Part shown: piece after piece, positions 15,619 to 23,080 of the stretch
How the letters are laid out: the number at the start of each line of letters is the position of its first letter
How positions within the stretch are numbered: the stretch's first letter is position 1
Assembly: GCA_937906165.1 (NCBI GenBank)
Contig: CALCYA010000043.1
Span: 1 to 38,587, forward strand
Origin: an uncultured Bacteroidales bacterium
Lineage (GTDB): Bacteria > Bacteroidota > Bacteroidia > Bacteroidales > Bacteroidaceae
Direction of reading: 5' to 3'
Length of the DNA stretch: 38,587 nt
The notes under the pieces: generated by a model
The model's database searches: none
What the model was told of the DNA's origin: nothing
Seen by the model: only the letters and a program-made list of their open reading frames with translations
Program-made: the position numbers and the translations under genes

Positions 15619-15792
15619 TCAATTGTGGAATTGGTAGAGTCATTAGGCTCTGGTATACCCCGTATTTTGCGAGCATATGGCGAAGATTGTTTTAAGTTTA
15701 CAGATAGGTATATGGATAAGCTTGACAGCATTTTGGATGAGCAAATTCAAAACCATAATGAAGCATTAGAGGAAGATGAAAGAAGAAAATAA
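15619..15792 (+). pseudogene. Remnant of an AlbA_2/Schlafen-type ATP-binding regulator
   Basis: A frame open from 15619 to a stop at 15790-15792 encodes VELVESLGSGIPRILRAYGE, then DCFKFTDRY. This is the characteristic C-terminal end of AlbA_2 (divergent AAA_4)/RecG-like transcriptional regulators. The preceding codon in frame is a stop (15616-15618). The N-terminal DNA-binding and ATPase parts are missing, so this is a decayed leftover of a gene of roughly 400-500 codons. The last 17 bases overlap the RhuM start, as they would in an intact pair, so AlbA_2-like and RhuM genes were probably once an operon. Most of the gene was lost by deletion between the Fic gene and this point. Confidence 0.7.
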
Positions 15793-16756
15793 GATAATAT
15801 TATATCAAGACGACAACGAAATCACTCGTGTATCGGTGCGATTTGCAGATGAGGATTTATGGCTTACGCAGGCGCAGTTGGTTGAGATATACCAAACCAG
15901 CAAATCGAATGTAAGCGAACATATTAAGCATATATTTGAGGATGGGGAGTTGGTAAAGGAGGCAACTGTTCGGAAATTCCGAACAGTTCAAATAGAGGGC
16001 TCTCGTAAGGTTGAGCGTGAGGTGGAACATTACAACCTCGATATGATTATCGCTCTCGGTTATCGTGTGCAGTCGCAGGTGGCTACCCGTTTTCGCCGTT
16101 GGGCAACCCAACGACTCCATGAGTATATACAGAAGGGGTTTGCTATGGATGATGAGCGTTTGAAGCAGGGTGGCAACCGTTATTTCCGCGAGTTGTTGCA
16201 GCGCATAAGGGATATCCGTAGCAGTGAGCGTAATTTCTATCAGCAGGTAACAGATATTTACGCCACAGCAACAGACTATGACCCCCGTAGTGAAATGACA
16301 AAGATGTTCTTTGCAACGGTGCAGAACAAGTTGCACTATGCTGTCCACGAAAATACCGCTGCTGAGGTTATCTACAATCGCGTGGATAATGAAAAGCCTT
16401 TTGTGGGTATGACAAACTTCAAAGGCGATTATGTTACCAAAGACGATGTAAAGATAGCAAAGAACTACCTCTCTGAGATAGAATTGCAACGCTTGAATCT
16501 TCTTGTTTCAGGATTCTTGGATTTTGCCGAGTTCCAGGCATTGGAAATGAATCCAATGACAATGAAAGATTGGATAGAGGCTCTTGATGGTCAAATCATC
16601 GCACATAAGCGCAAAGTACTCATTGGTAAGGGCAATGTTTCGCACCAACAAGCCATTGCCAAAGCAGAAAAGGAGTTTGAGATATACCGCAAGCGAGAAA
16701 TGGATTTACTCGAAAGTGATTTTGATAGAGAAATCAAGAAACTTAAAGAGAAGTAG
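15776..16756 (+). CDS. rhuM: RhuM family protein
   Basis: This 326-residue protein carries the typical RhuM pattern. The N-terminal region has WLTQAQLVEIYQTSKSNVSE, a helix-turn-helix-like antirepressor segment with HIKHIFEDGEL. Then come HYNLDMIIALGYRVQSQVAT, FRRWATQRLHEYIQKGF, and the C-terminal Fic/Doc-relative region (MTNFKGDYVTKDDVKIAKNY). RhuM was named from a Salmonella pathogenicity island; its molecular role is not established, and such genes are common in defence and mobile islands. The length is normal and the gene intact. Its start lies inside the AlbA_2 remnant. Confidence 0.92.
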   Translation: MKEENKIILYQDDNEITRVSVRFADEDLWLTQAQLVEIYQTSKSNVSEHIKHIFEDGELVKEATVRKFRTVQIEGSRKVEREVEHYNLDMIIALGYRVQSQVATRFRRWATQRLHEYIQKGFAMDDERLKQGGNRYFRELLQRIRDIRSSERNFYQQVTDIYATATDYDPRSEMTKMFFATVQNKLHYAVHENTAAEVIYNRVDNEKPFVGMTNFKGDYVTKDDVKIAKNYLSEIELQRLNLLVSGFLDFAEFQALEMNPMTMKDWIEALDGQIIAHKRKVLIGKGNVSHQQAIAKAEKEFEIYRKREMDLLESDFDREIKKLKEK

Positions 16757-16766
16757 AAATTCACTC

Positions 16767-16820
16767 AACCTATCATATAATATAGAAAAAGTACTATATT
16801 TGCATATTATATGATAGGTT
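16767..16820 (+). promoter_or_regulatory. Promoter enclosed by a perfect 17-bp inverted repeat
   Basis: AACCTATCATATAATAT (16767-16783) is repeated exactly in inverted form at 16804-16820. The 20-bp spacer contains TATATTTG (16795-16802), a consensus -7 box. The ATG of the XRE gene follows 6 bases after the right arm. This is the expected layout of an autoregulated operator, as for HipB-type antitoxins. Confidence 0.85.
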
Positions 16821-16826
16821 ACGGTT

Positions 16827-17144
16827 ATGACAAAGAGTACAATGGGGACTAAATTACCCCGAAAGTTGGAGCAGAAAATGCAGATTGTTGGTGAGCAAAT
16901 AAGGCTTGCCCGCTTGCGTCGTAATCTGAGTGTTGCACAGGTGGCGGAGCGTGCTACTTGTTCGCCACTTACGGTATCACGCATAGAGAAAGGTGCGCCG
17001 ACAGTGGCGATTGGCATCTATCTGCGTGTGTTGTATGCACTGCAACTTGATGATGATATTCTCTCTTTGGCAAAGGATGATGAACTCGGCAGGGCATTGC
17101 AGGATATGAATTTGTCGCCTCGTAAACGAGCATCGAAGAAATAA
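16827..17144 (+). CDS. HipB-like XRE repressor without adjacent toxin
   Basis: This 105-residue protein has one Cro/C1 helix-turn-helix at about residues 20-75. It includes IRLARLRRNLSVAQVAERAT and SPLTVSRIEKGAPTVAIG, then a LYALQL dimer helix and a basic tail (SPRKRASKK). Sequence and size resemble HipB antitoxins of Bacteroidales, which are normally followed at once by a hipA kinase gene. Here the next 840 bases hold no gene, so the toxin was lost or never present. The perfect inverted repeat around its promoter strongly suggests self-repression. It could alternatively be a solitary regulator. Confidence 0.8.
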   Translation: MTKSTMGTKLPRKLEQKMQIVGEQIRLARLRRNLSVAQVAERATCSPLTVSRIEKGAPTVAIGIYLRVLYALQLDDDILSLAKDDELGRALQDMNLSPRKRASKK

Positions 17145-17502
17145 AAGACATTGAATAATCCGTAGTGCTCATGAAAGCACCAAGAAGGCACTAAGTTGAC
17201 GTCACGTTATCACCCTTTCTGCACCCAGTTAATAGCATGAAATTTGACGGAATTAGGGATTACGAACTGAGGTGGAGCAATAGCGGGAGATTACGTTTGT
17301 TGCGATTCTTTAACACGAATATATAGAGCCACTTAGAAATGAAACTCATTTTCCGGTGGCACCACAACGAGAACTCAAACGAGTTCTCGTTTTTTTGTTT
17401 ATGGCATTGGTGCCTTGTCGAGGATTCGACAATTATGATTGTCGAACTTTCCCTCATTCGTTTGCACGACTTTCGCTCATTTGTTCGTATATTGCGGTAA
17501 AT
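17145..17502 (+). terminator. Intergenic stretch with strong terminator
   Basis: No gene is seen; a short frame at 17238-17328 (about 29 codons) has no recognisable match. The strong feature is ACGAGAACTC-AAAC-GAGTTCTCGT (17367-17390) followed by seven T residues, an intrinsic terminator or transcription attenuator. The sequence after it, to about 17500, resembles the promoter-like repeat units that follow. Confidence 0.65.
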
Positions 17503-17970
17503 CTCGAATATTTTCTTTGGGGCGGCAAGCCGCACTCCTTGGTGCTACTAAAGTAGCAGTCGTCGCAAACAACGCTTATTACGCGTCGTCACTTTAAAAA
17601 ACATTCAAGCAAGCTTGATGTTTCTCTCTCGTTTGTTGCTATATTTGAGATTAACCTCGAATATTTTCTTTAGGGCGGCAAGCCGCACTCCTTGGTGCTA
17701 CTAAAGTAGCAGTCGTCGCAAACAACGCTTATTACGCGTCGTCACTGTAAAAAAAATTCAAGCAAGCTTGATGTTTCTCGCTCGTTTGTTGCTATATTTG
17801 AGATTAACCTCGAATATTTTCTGCACTCGCTGTAAAAAACATCCAAGCAAGCTTGGTGTTTCTCGCTCGTTTGTTGCTATATTTGAGATTAACCTCGAAT
17901 ATTTTCTGCACTCGCTGTAAAAAACATCCAAGCAAGCTTGGTGTTTCTCGCTCGTTTGTTGCTATATTTG
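17503..17970 (+). repeat. Four tandem promoter-hairpin units
   Basis: Two units of exactly 153 bp (17503-17655, 17656-17808) are followed by two of about 85 bp (17809-17893, 17894-17970). Each starts CTCGAATATTTTCT and ends with a TATATTTG -7 box (17640, 17793, 17878, 17963). The longer units carry an extra block with a GCGGCAAGCCGC hairpin. Each unit has a CAAGC-AA-GCTTG hairpin. In the long units the next pair is T-A and in the short units C-G, a compensatory change. The last box lies 20 bases before the DUF853 gene. The units may multiply promoters or act as transcription start/stop modules. Confidence 0.8.
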
Positions 17971-17990
17971 CAAATAATCATTAATAAATC

Positions 17991-19496
17991 ATGTACAAGG
18001 ACAATCAATTATATGTAGCACACTCTGCTGAGGGGCCTATCCACATAATCGGTAAGATGGCTAACCGCCACGGTTTGATAGCCGGCGCCACAGGTACCGG
18101 CAAGACTGTAACTCTCCAGGTATTGGCCGAGACTTTCTCGCAAGCCGGTGTTCCCTGTTTCATGGCGGACATGAAGGGTGACCTCTCGGGTATCTCGCAA
18201 ACGGGAGGTCTCAGCAAATTCATCGAAAAGCGCTGCGCCGAATGGGGAATGGACACTGCAAACCTTGAGTTCAAGGGCTGCCCGGTGCGTTTCTACGATG
18301 TGTTCGGTGAACAAGGCCACCCCATGCGCACCACCATAGAGAAGATGGGAGCACTGCTTCTGGCACGCCTTATGGACCTTAACGAGACCCAGACCGGCAT
18401 ACTGACACTTACATTCCGCATAGCAAAGGACGAGAAGCTTCCACTGATTGACATGAAGGACCTACGCCTGATGCTGGACTATGTGGCCAAGAATGCCAAT
18501 CGCTACGAAACGACTTATGGCAACATCTCATCGGCCTCGGTCGGAGCTATACAACGCGCCTTGCTGGCATTGTCCGAGCAGGGAGGTGACCTTTTCTTCG
18601 GCGAACCGGCATTCGATGTCTACGACCTGCTGCAGACCGAAGGCGGAAGGGGAGTGATGAATATCCTGGCTGCGGACAAGCTTATGCTGCAGCCGAAGCT
18701 CTACTCAACTTTCCTCATGTGGCTCCTGACAGAGATATATGACAAGATGCCCGAAATTGGCGACATGGAACTGCCGAAGATGGTATTCTTCTTCGACGAG
18801 GCCCATATGCTGTTCAAGGACACATCAAAGGCACTGACTGACAAGATTGAGCAGATAGTACGCCTCATCCGTTCTAAAGGCGTCGGAGTATATTTCATCT
18901 CGCAATCGCCATCGGACTTGCCGGAAACCATACTGGGACAATGCGGTAACCGCGTGCAGCATGCCCTGCGTGCCTTTACTCCCAAGGACCAGGCTGCTGT
19001 GAAGTCGGCAGCCAGGACCTTCCGCCAGAACCCGGCATTTGAGACCGAGAGGGAAATCCTGGAATTGGGCACCGGCGAGGCATTGGTTTCATTCCTTGAT
19101 GAGAAGGGCGCACCGTCAATGGTACAAAAGGCAAAAATCCTCTTCCCGTTGAGCCAGATTGGTGCAATAACACCGGAACAACGGAACACAATAAATGAAT
19201 CCTCACGCATCAGCGGAAAGTACGAGAGCGCGGTTGACCGTGAATCGGCTTTCGAGCAGATTATGAAACAGAGGGAAGCTGCCGAGAAAGAGGCGGCACA
19301 GGAAGCAGCCAGAAAAGCAGAGGAGAAAGCCGCGGAAAAGGAAGAGAAGGAACGACAGAAGAAAAGCAGCAAGAGCAGAAGTTCTTCTACCGGAAAGAGC
19401 ATCTTCTCTAAAGTCCTCGGTACGGCTTTTACTTATTTCGCCAAAACGGTCGCAACCCAACTGGCACGTAACCTGACGAAGAAGAGCAAGAAATGA
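17991..19496 (+). CDS. HerA/YjgR-type ATPase (DUF853)
   Basis: This 501-residue protein of the HerA/FtsK-like P-loop superfamily has Walker A GATGTGKT (32-39). It also has MADMKGDLSGIS, an arginine-rich central region, and Walker B VFFFDEAHMLF at about residue 265. The C-terminal motor part RSKGVGVYFISQSPSDLP follows. The last 100 residues are a lysine/glutamate/alanine-rich coiled coil ending in a basic tail. E. coli YjgR is the best-known relative and its function is not established. The composition is more GC-rich than the island to the left, consistent with core genome. No partner nuclease (NurA) is nearby. Transcription likely starts from the tandem units just upstream. Confidence 0.9.
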   Translation: MYKDNQLYVAHSAEGPIHIIGKMANRHGLIAGATGTGKTVTLQVLAETFSQAGVPCFMADMKGDLSGISQTGGLSKFIEKRCAEWGMDTANLEFKGCPVRFYDVFGEQGHPMRTTIEKMGALLLARLMDLNETQTGILTLTFRIAKDEKLPLIDMKDLRLMLDYVAKNANRYETTYGNISSASVGAIQRALLALSEQGGDLFFGEPAFDVYDLLQTEGGRGVMNILAADKLMLQPKLYSTFLMWLLTEIYDKMPEIGDMELPKMVFFFDEAHMLFKDTSKALTDKIEQIVRLIRSKGVGVYFISQSPSDLPETILGQCGNRVQHALRAFTPKDQAAVKSAARTFRQNPAFETEREILELGTGEALVSFLDEKGAPSMVQKAKILFPLSQIGAITPEQRNTINESSRISGKYESAVDRESAFEQIMKQREAAEKEAAQEAARKAEEKAAEKEEKERQKKSSKSRSSSTGKSIFSKVLGTAFTYFAKTVATQLARNLTKKSKK

Positions 19497-19525
19497 AATC
19501 CTCTTTTTGAAGACATTATCAGTTC

Positions 19526-19615
19526 CGGTGCCCAAGCAATGGGCGAGCCGGAGTAACCCATGAATGCAATAGAACTATCATTTTTTTGGATATAGTTCTG
19601 TTGCATTTTCTTATT
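19526..19615 (+). terminator. Hairpins after the DUF853 gene
   Basis: GCCC and GGGC nested within CCGG arms (about 19526-19551) are followed by a long stem. AATGCAATAGAACTAT (19563-19578) faces ATAGTTCTGTTGCATT (19592-19607) with one wobble pair and a T-rich loop, then TTC. These probably terminate the DUF853 transcript. The remaining bases to 19800 show no feature. Confidence 0.6.
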
Positions 19616-19829
19616 GCAATTGAACAGAAAAGAAGGGTTTCTTCATTGCATAACCACGCAATTGACATATCTCGCATTACACATTGCTAACCAATACATT
19701 ACAAAAGCCAATGGTTGCTTAAACACAAAAAGGATAATCTAAAATCTGTTATAAAAGAAGAAAATAACATAAAAAAAGAACAAAACGCGCTTTCCGATTG
19801 TTTATTTGTCTTGCAGAAGAATACAAGAC

Positions 19830-20330
19830 GTGGAAACATTAAACATTGAAAAGGAGCTTTTGGCTATTTATGGGAAGTTGTGGCGATATGCATACTACCT
19901 CACACAAGATAACGACAGAGCGGATGATCTTATGCAGGAAACTGCATTGAAGGTTTTGGTCAACAGAAACAAGTACAGGTGCAACAAAAACTTTGAGAAC
20001 TGGGCGCGTGCAATCATGCACAATGCTTATCTGAACATAGCAAACAGGGAGAAGAAACTATTCGCGGTTGATGAATTCCGCGAAGCAGCCTCTTATGGCT
20101 TGGGCTATCAGGCAATTGAACGCGACAATACCGTAAACGAAGAAAACGACATCTATAATGCAGTCAACAGCCTGCCCGAAGTTAGGCGCGAGACTATGAC
20201 AATGCTCATTCACGGACATAAGTATGATGAGATAGCGTTTGTAATGAACGTGCCGTTAGGTACAGTAAAGAGCCGGGTTAACAACTCCAGGATAATTCTT
20301 AAAGAGGTGCTCAAGGATTATATAAATTGA
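19830..20330 (+). CDS. ECF-type RNA polymerase sigma factor
   Basis: About 166 residues from GTG at 19830; a TTG at 19806 would add 8 residues, and no early ATG exists. Region 2 is clear (LWRYAYYLTQDNDRADDLMQ, then ETALKVL and FENWARAIMHNAYLN). Region 4 has LPEVRRETMTMLIHGHKYDE, then IAFVMNVPLGTVKSRVN, the helix-turn-helix that reads the -35 element. No anti-sigma factor gene is next to it; the following gene is a GH92 mannosidase after 316 bases of repeats. Its target promoters are unknown. It is normal in length for an ECF sigma factor. Confidence 0.9.
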   Translation: METLNIEKELLAIYGKLWRYAYYLTQDNDRADDLMQETALKVLVNRNKYRCNKNFENWARAIMHNAYLNIANREKKLFAVDEFREAASYGLGYQAIERDNTVNEENDIYNAVNSLPEVRRETMTMLIHGHKYDEIAFVMNVPLGTVKSRVNNSRIILKEVLKDYIN

Positions 20331-20381
20331 CCGGCGAGCGGTAACCGCACGTAAACATCGGCACTTTCGGCAAAAAACACT

Positions 20382-20520
20382 ATGCAAACGTTACTGCAAA
20401 CGTTTGCATGGCAAAAGGACACGTTAACATCGGTACAATCGGCGAACCAAGCTACCGCACAGAAATATAGGTATTTTCGGCAAAGAAAACACTATGCAAA
20501 CGTTACTGCAAACGTTTGCA
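20382..20520 (+). promoter_or_regulatory. Duplicated LacI-type operators upstream of the mannosidase
   Basis: The perfect palindrome TGCAAACGTTTGCA occurs at 20395-20408 and 20507-20520, exactly 112 bases apart. Each is preceded by an extra half site (TGCAAACGTTA). The central AACGTT is typical of LacI/PurR-family operators. The sequence around them (ACATCGG...CGGC blocks) is also duplicated, so the 112-bp unit arose by tandem duplication. No LacI gene lies in the window. Carbohydrate-dependent control of the mannosidase is inferred. Confidence 0.7.
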
Positions 20521-20605
20521 TGGCAAAAAGACACGTTAACATCGGTACAATCGGCGGACTATGGCATAAAATATTGTGGCATTTCGTTTTTATGCTATTT
20601 ATTCC

Positions 20606-20613
20606 TACATTTG
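20606..20613 (+). promoter_or_regulatory. Promoter of the GH92 gene
   Basis: TACATTTG fits the TAnnTTTG box, with TTTC about 20 bases upstream as a weak -33 element. It lies 33 bases before the ATG and downstream of the two operator palindromes. Confidence 0.6.
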
Positions 20614-20646
20614 CATCTGTGACACCTTCAGTACCACCCTACCGCT

Positions 20647-22932
20647 ATGAAGAAGATACTTTTCACTATTTACCTGTTATCAGTAATGCTGACTGTTGCC
20701 AATGCCCAGGAACGCGACCATGTGCAGTATGTAAACCCGCTGATGGGCACTCAGTCATCGTACGAGCTGTCGGCCGGCAATACCTACCCTGCGATAGCGA
20801 TGCCATGGGGAATGAATTTCTGGACTCCGCGCACCAACAAGATTGGCGACGGATGGCTGTACACGTACACGTCGAACAGGCTCTACGGCTTTGAACAGAC
20901 TCATCAACCGAGCCCGTGGATAAATGACTACGGACAGTTCTCGCTTATGCCGGTAACAGGCAACGTGGTACTTGACGAGGAGAAGCGTGCAAGCTGGTTC
21001 TCACACAAGGGCGAGGTGGCACAGCCGCACTACTACAAGGTTTACCTTGCCGACTATGACGTGCTCACGGAGATTGCTCCCACGGAGCGCGCTGCGATGT
21101 TCAGGTTCACCTTTCCACAGGGAGAGTCGCATGTTGTCATTGATGCATACGACCGTGGCTCGCACATTGAGATAATACCAGAGAAGAACCGCATCATCGG
21201 CTACACCACACGCAACAGCGGTGGCGTGCCGGCAAACTTCCGCAACTATTTTGTGGTGCAGTTCGACAGGCCTTTTGACCGTGCATCGACATTCGTGGGC
21301 GACAGCGCGGCAGCATTGTCAATGGCTGAAGGAGTGCTTGAGCAGACTGCATTCCACACAGGTGCCGTCATCGGGTTCAACACCGTACGAGGAGAGAAAG
21401 TACACGCACGTGTGGCCTCATCGTTCATAAGCCCCGAGCAGGCCGAACTCAACCTGAATGAACTAGGCAACCACTCATTTGAAACACTGGTTGAGCAGGG
21501 GCGCAACCGCTGGAACAATGTGCTGGGCAGGTTTGAGGTTGAGGGAGAACTTGACCACATGCGCACATTCTACTCGTGCCTTTACCGCGCACTGCTCTTT
21601 CCGCGCAAGCTGTACGAGATTACAGCCGACGGCAGCATAATGCACTACAGCCCTTACAACGGCGAGGTATTGCCGGGATATATGTACACCGATACCGGTT
21701 TCTGGGACACCTTCCGTTCACTCTTTCCGCTGCTGAACCTCGTTTATCCGTCGGTGAATGCCGAGATACAGGAGGGACTGCTGAACACCTACCGCGAGAG
21801 CGGATTCTTCCCCGAGTGGGCAAGCCCGGGACACCGTGGCTGTATGGTGGGCAACAACTCGGCATCAGTGCTTGCCGACGCATTTGTAAAGGGCATACGC
21901 ACAAGCGACACCGGGCTGCTGTACCAGGGACTGCAACACGGAACAAAGGCTGTTCATCCCGAGGTATCATCGACAGGCCGCATCGGACATGAACAATACA
22001 ACCGTCTGGGTTACGTCCCGTGCGACGCAGGAATACATGAGAGTGCTGCACGCACACTGGAATATGCCTACAATGACTGGTGCATACTACAGGTGGCAAA
22101 GGAACTGGAAAGGCCCAAAAAGGAGATACGCGAGCTTGAGAAGCGCGCCCTCAACTACCGTAACCTGTTCCGCAGCGACTACAACCTGATGTGCGGACGC
22201 AAGGCAGACGGCACATTCGAGGAGAACTTCTCGCCTCTGAAATGGGGCGGCAACTTCACCGAGGGCAACAGTTGGCACTACACATGGTCGGTATTCCACG
22301 ACGTGCAGGGCCTTATAGACCTTATGGGCGGAAAGAAGAACTTCACGGCAATGCTCGACTCGGTATTTGCCGTGCCTCCCCACTATGATGACAGCTACTA
22401 TGGATTCCCCATCCACGAGATACGAGAGATGTGCGTGATGAACATGGGCAACTATGCCCACGGCAACCAGCCAGTACAACACATGATTTACCTCTACAAC
22501 TATGCCGGCGAGCCATGGAAGGCGCAATACCGGCTGCGCGAGGTCATGGAGCGCATGTACTCTCCCACCCCAGACGGCTACTGCGGCGACGAGGACAACG
22601 GCCAGACATCGGCGTGGTATATCTTCTCGGCATTGGGATTCTACCCCGTGTGCCCTGCAAGCAACGAGTATGTGCTGGGAGCACCGCTGTTCAAAAGAGC
22701 CGCAGTGCATCTTGAGAACGGCAACACATTCATAGTGGAAGCTCCGGAGAACAGCCACGAAAACATATACATTGACAGAATGATGCTCAACGGCAAGGAG
22801 TACGGACACAACTACATTACCCATGAGGCTTTGACAAAAGGCGCACGCATCGAGGTGCATATGGCCACACAGCCCAACCATTCACGCGGAATAACCGACG
22901 AAGATGCGCCATACTCATTCTCACGGGAATGA
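20647..22932 (+). CDS. Secreted alpha-mannosidase, glycoside hydrolase family 92
   Basis: This 761-residue protein has a signal peptide (MKKILFTIYLLSVMLTVANA). It releases alpha-linked mannose from N-glycans or yeast-type mannans. The GH92 pattern is clear: YVNPLMGTQSSYELSAGNTY near the N-terminus of the mature protein, and TDTGFWDTFRSLFPL. GNFTEGNSWHYTW lies at about residues 535-547 and GDEDNGQTSAWYIFSALGFY at 647-666, which carries the acidic catalytic and Ca-binding residues. GH92 enzymes are calcium-dependent and invert configuration. Linkage preference cannot be read reliably; alpha-1,2 is common in the family. No SusC/D pair is nearby, so this is not a full utilisation locus. A secreted PI-PLC gene follows. 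Confidence 0.96.
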   Translation: MKKILFTIYLLSVMLTVANAQERDHVQYVNPLMGTQSSYELSAGNTYPAIAMPWGMNFWTPRTNKIGDGWLYTYTSNRLYGFEQTHQPSPWINDYGQFSLMPVTGNVVLDEEKRASWFSHKGEVAQPHYYKVYLADYDVLTEIAPTERAAMFRFTFPQGESHVVIDAYDRGSHIEIIPEKNRIIGYTTRNSGGVPANFRNYFVVQFDRPFDRASTFVGDSAAALSMAEGVLEQTAFHTGAVIGFNTVRGEKVHARVASSFISPEQAELNLNELGNHSFETLVEQGRNRWNNVLGRFEVEGELDHMRTFYSCLYRALLFPRKLYEITADGSIMHYSPYNGEVLPGYMYTDTGFWDTFRSLFPLLNLVYPSVNAEIQEGLLNTYRESGFFPEWASPGHRGCMVGNNSASVLADAFVKGIRTSDTGLLYQGLQHGTKAVHPEVSSTGRIGHEQYNRLGYVPCDAGIHESAARTLEYAYNDWCILQVAKELERPKKEIRELEKRALNYRNLFRSDYNLMCGRKADGTFEENFSPLKWGGNFTEGNSWHYTWSVFHDVQGLIDLMGGKKNFTAMLDSVFAVPPHYDDSYYGFPIHEIREMCVMNMGNYAHGNQPVQHMIYLYNYAGEPWKAQYRLREVMERMYSPTPDGYCGDEDNGQTSAWYIFSALGFYPVCPASNEYVLGAPLFKRAAVHLENGNTFIVEAPENSHENIYIDRMMLNGKEYGHNYITHEALTKGARIEVHMATQPNHSRGITDEDAPYSFSRE

Positions 22933-22947
22933 CGGATCACGTCCATG

Positions 22948-23040
22948 TCATCCTGAGCGTAGCGAACCAACGGTCGACGCCCGCGGCGTCAGCCTTAGCA
23001 TTAAGCAGGAGAGGCCAAAGTCAAGGATCTCCATAAAAGA
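22948..23040. repeat. REP-like hairpin repeat between mannosidase and PI-PLC
   Basis: The sequence contains GACGCC-CGC-GGCGTC (22976-22990), a compact hairpin. The block AGCGAACCAACGGTCGACG plus its flanks recurs at 33449-33480 with a single mismatch in about 30 bases. It explains the open frame upstream of the PI-PLC signal peptide, which is therefore not coding. Confidence 0.7.
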
Positions 23041-23080
23041 CATGCGAACATTGGTACTATCAGTGAGACAACAACTACAA

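Noticed and set aside
17145..17340. hipA remnant after the HipB-like gene
   Set aside because: No frame showed HipA-like motifs; only very short unrelated frames were seen.
20382..20894. Open frame covering the operator repeats
   Set aside because: It is formed by the 112-bp duplication and runs out of frame into the mannosidase signal peptide region.
22087..22881. Long antisense frame within the GH92 gene
   Set aside because: It is a codon-bias shadow of a well-supported gene; similar shadows occur opposite lpdA, the inositol-phosphate synthase and argG.
22904..23080. Upstream start for the PI-PLC gene
   Set aside because: The N-terminal extension is translated REP-like repeat and overlaps the GH92 end; the signal peptide begins at 23081.
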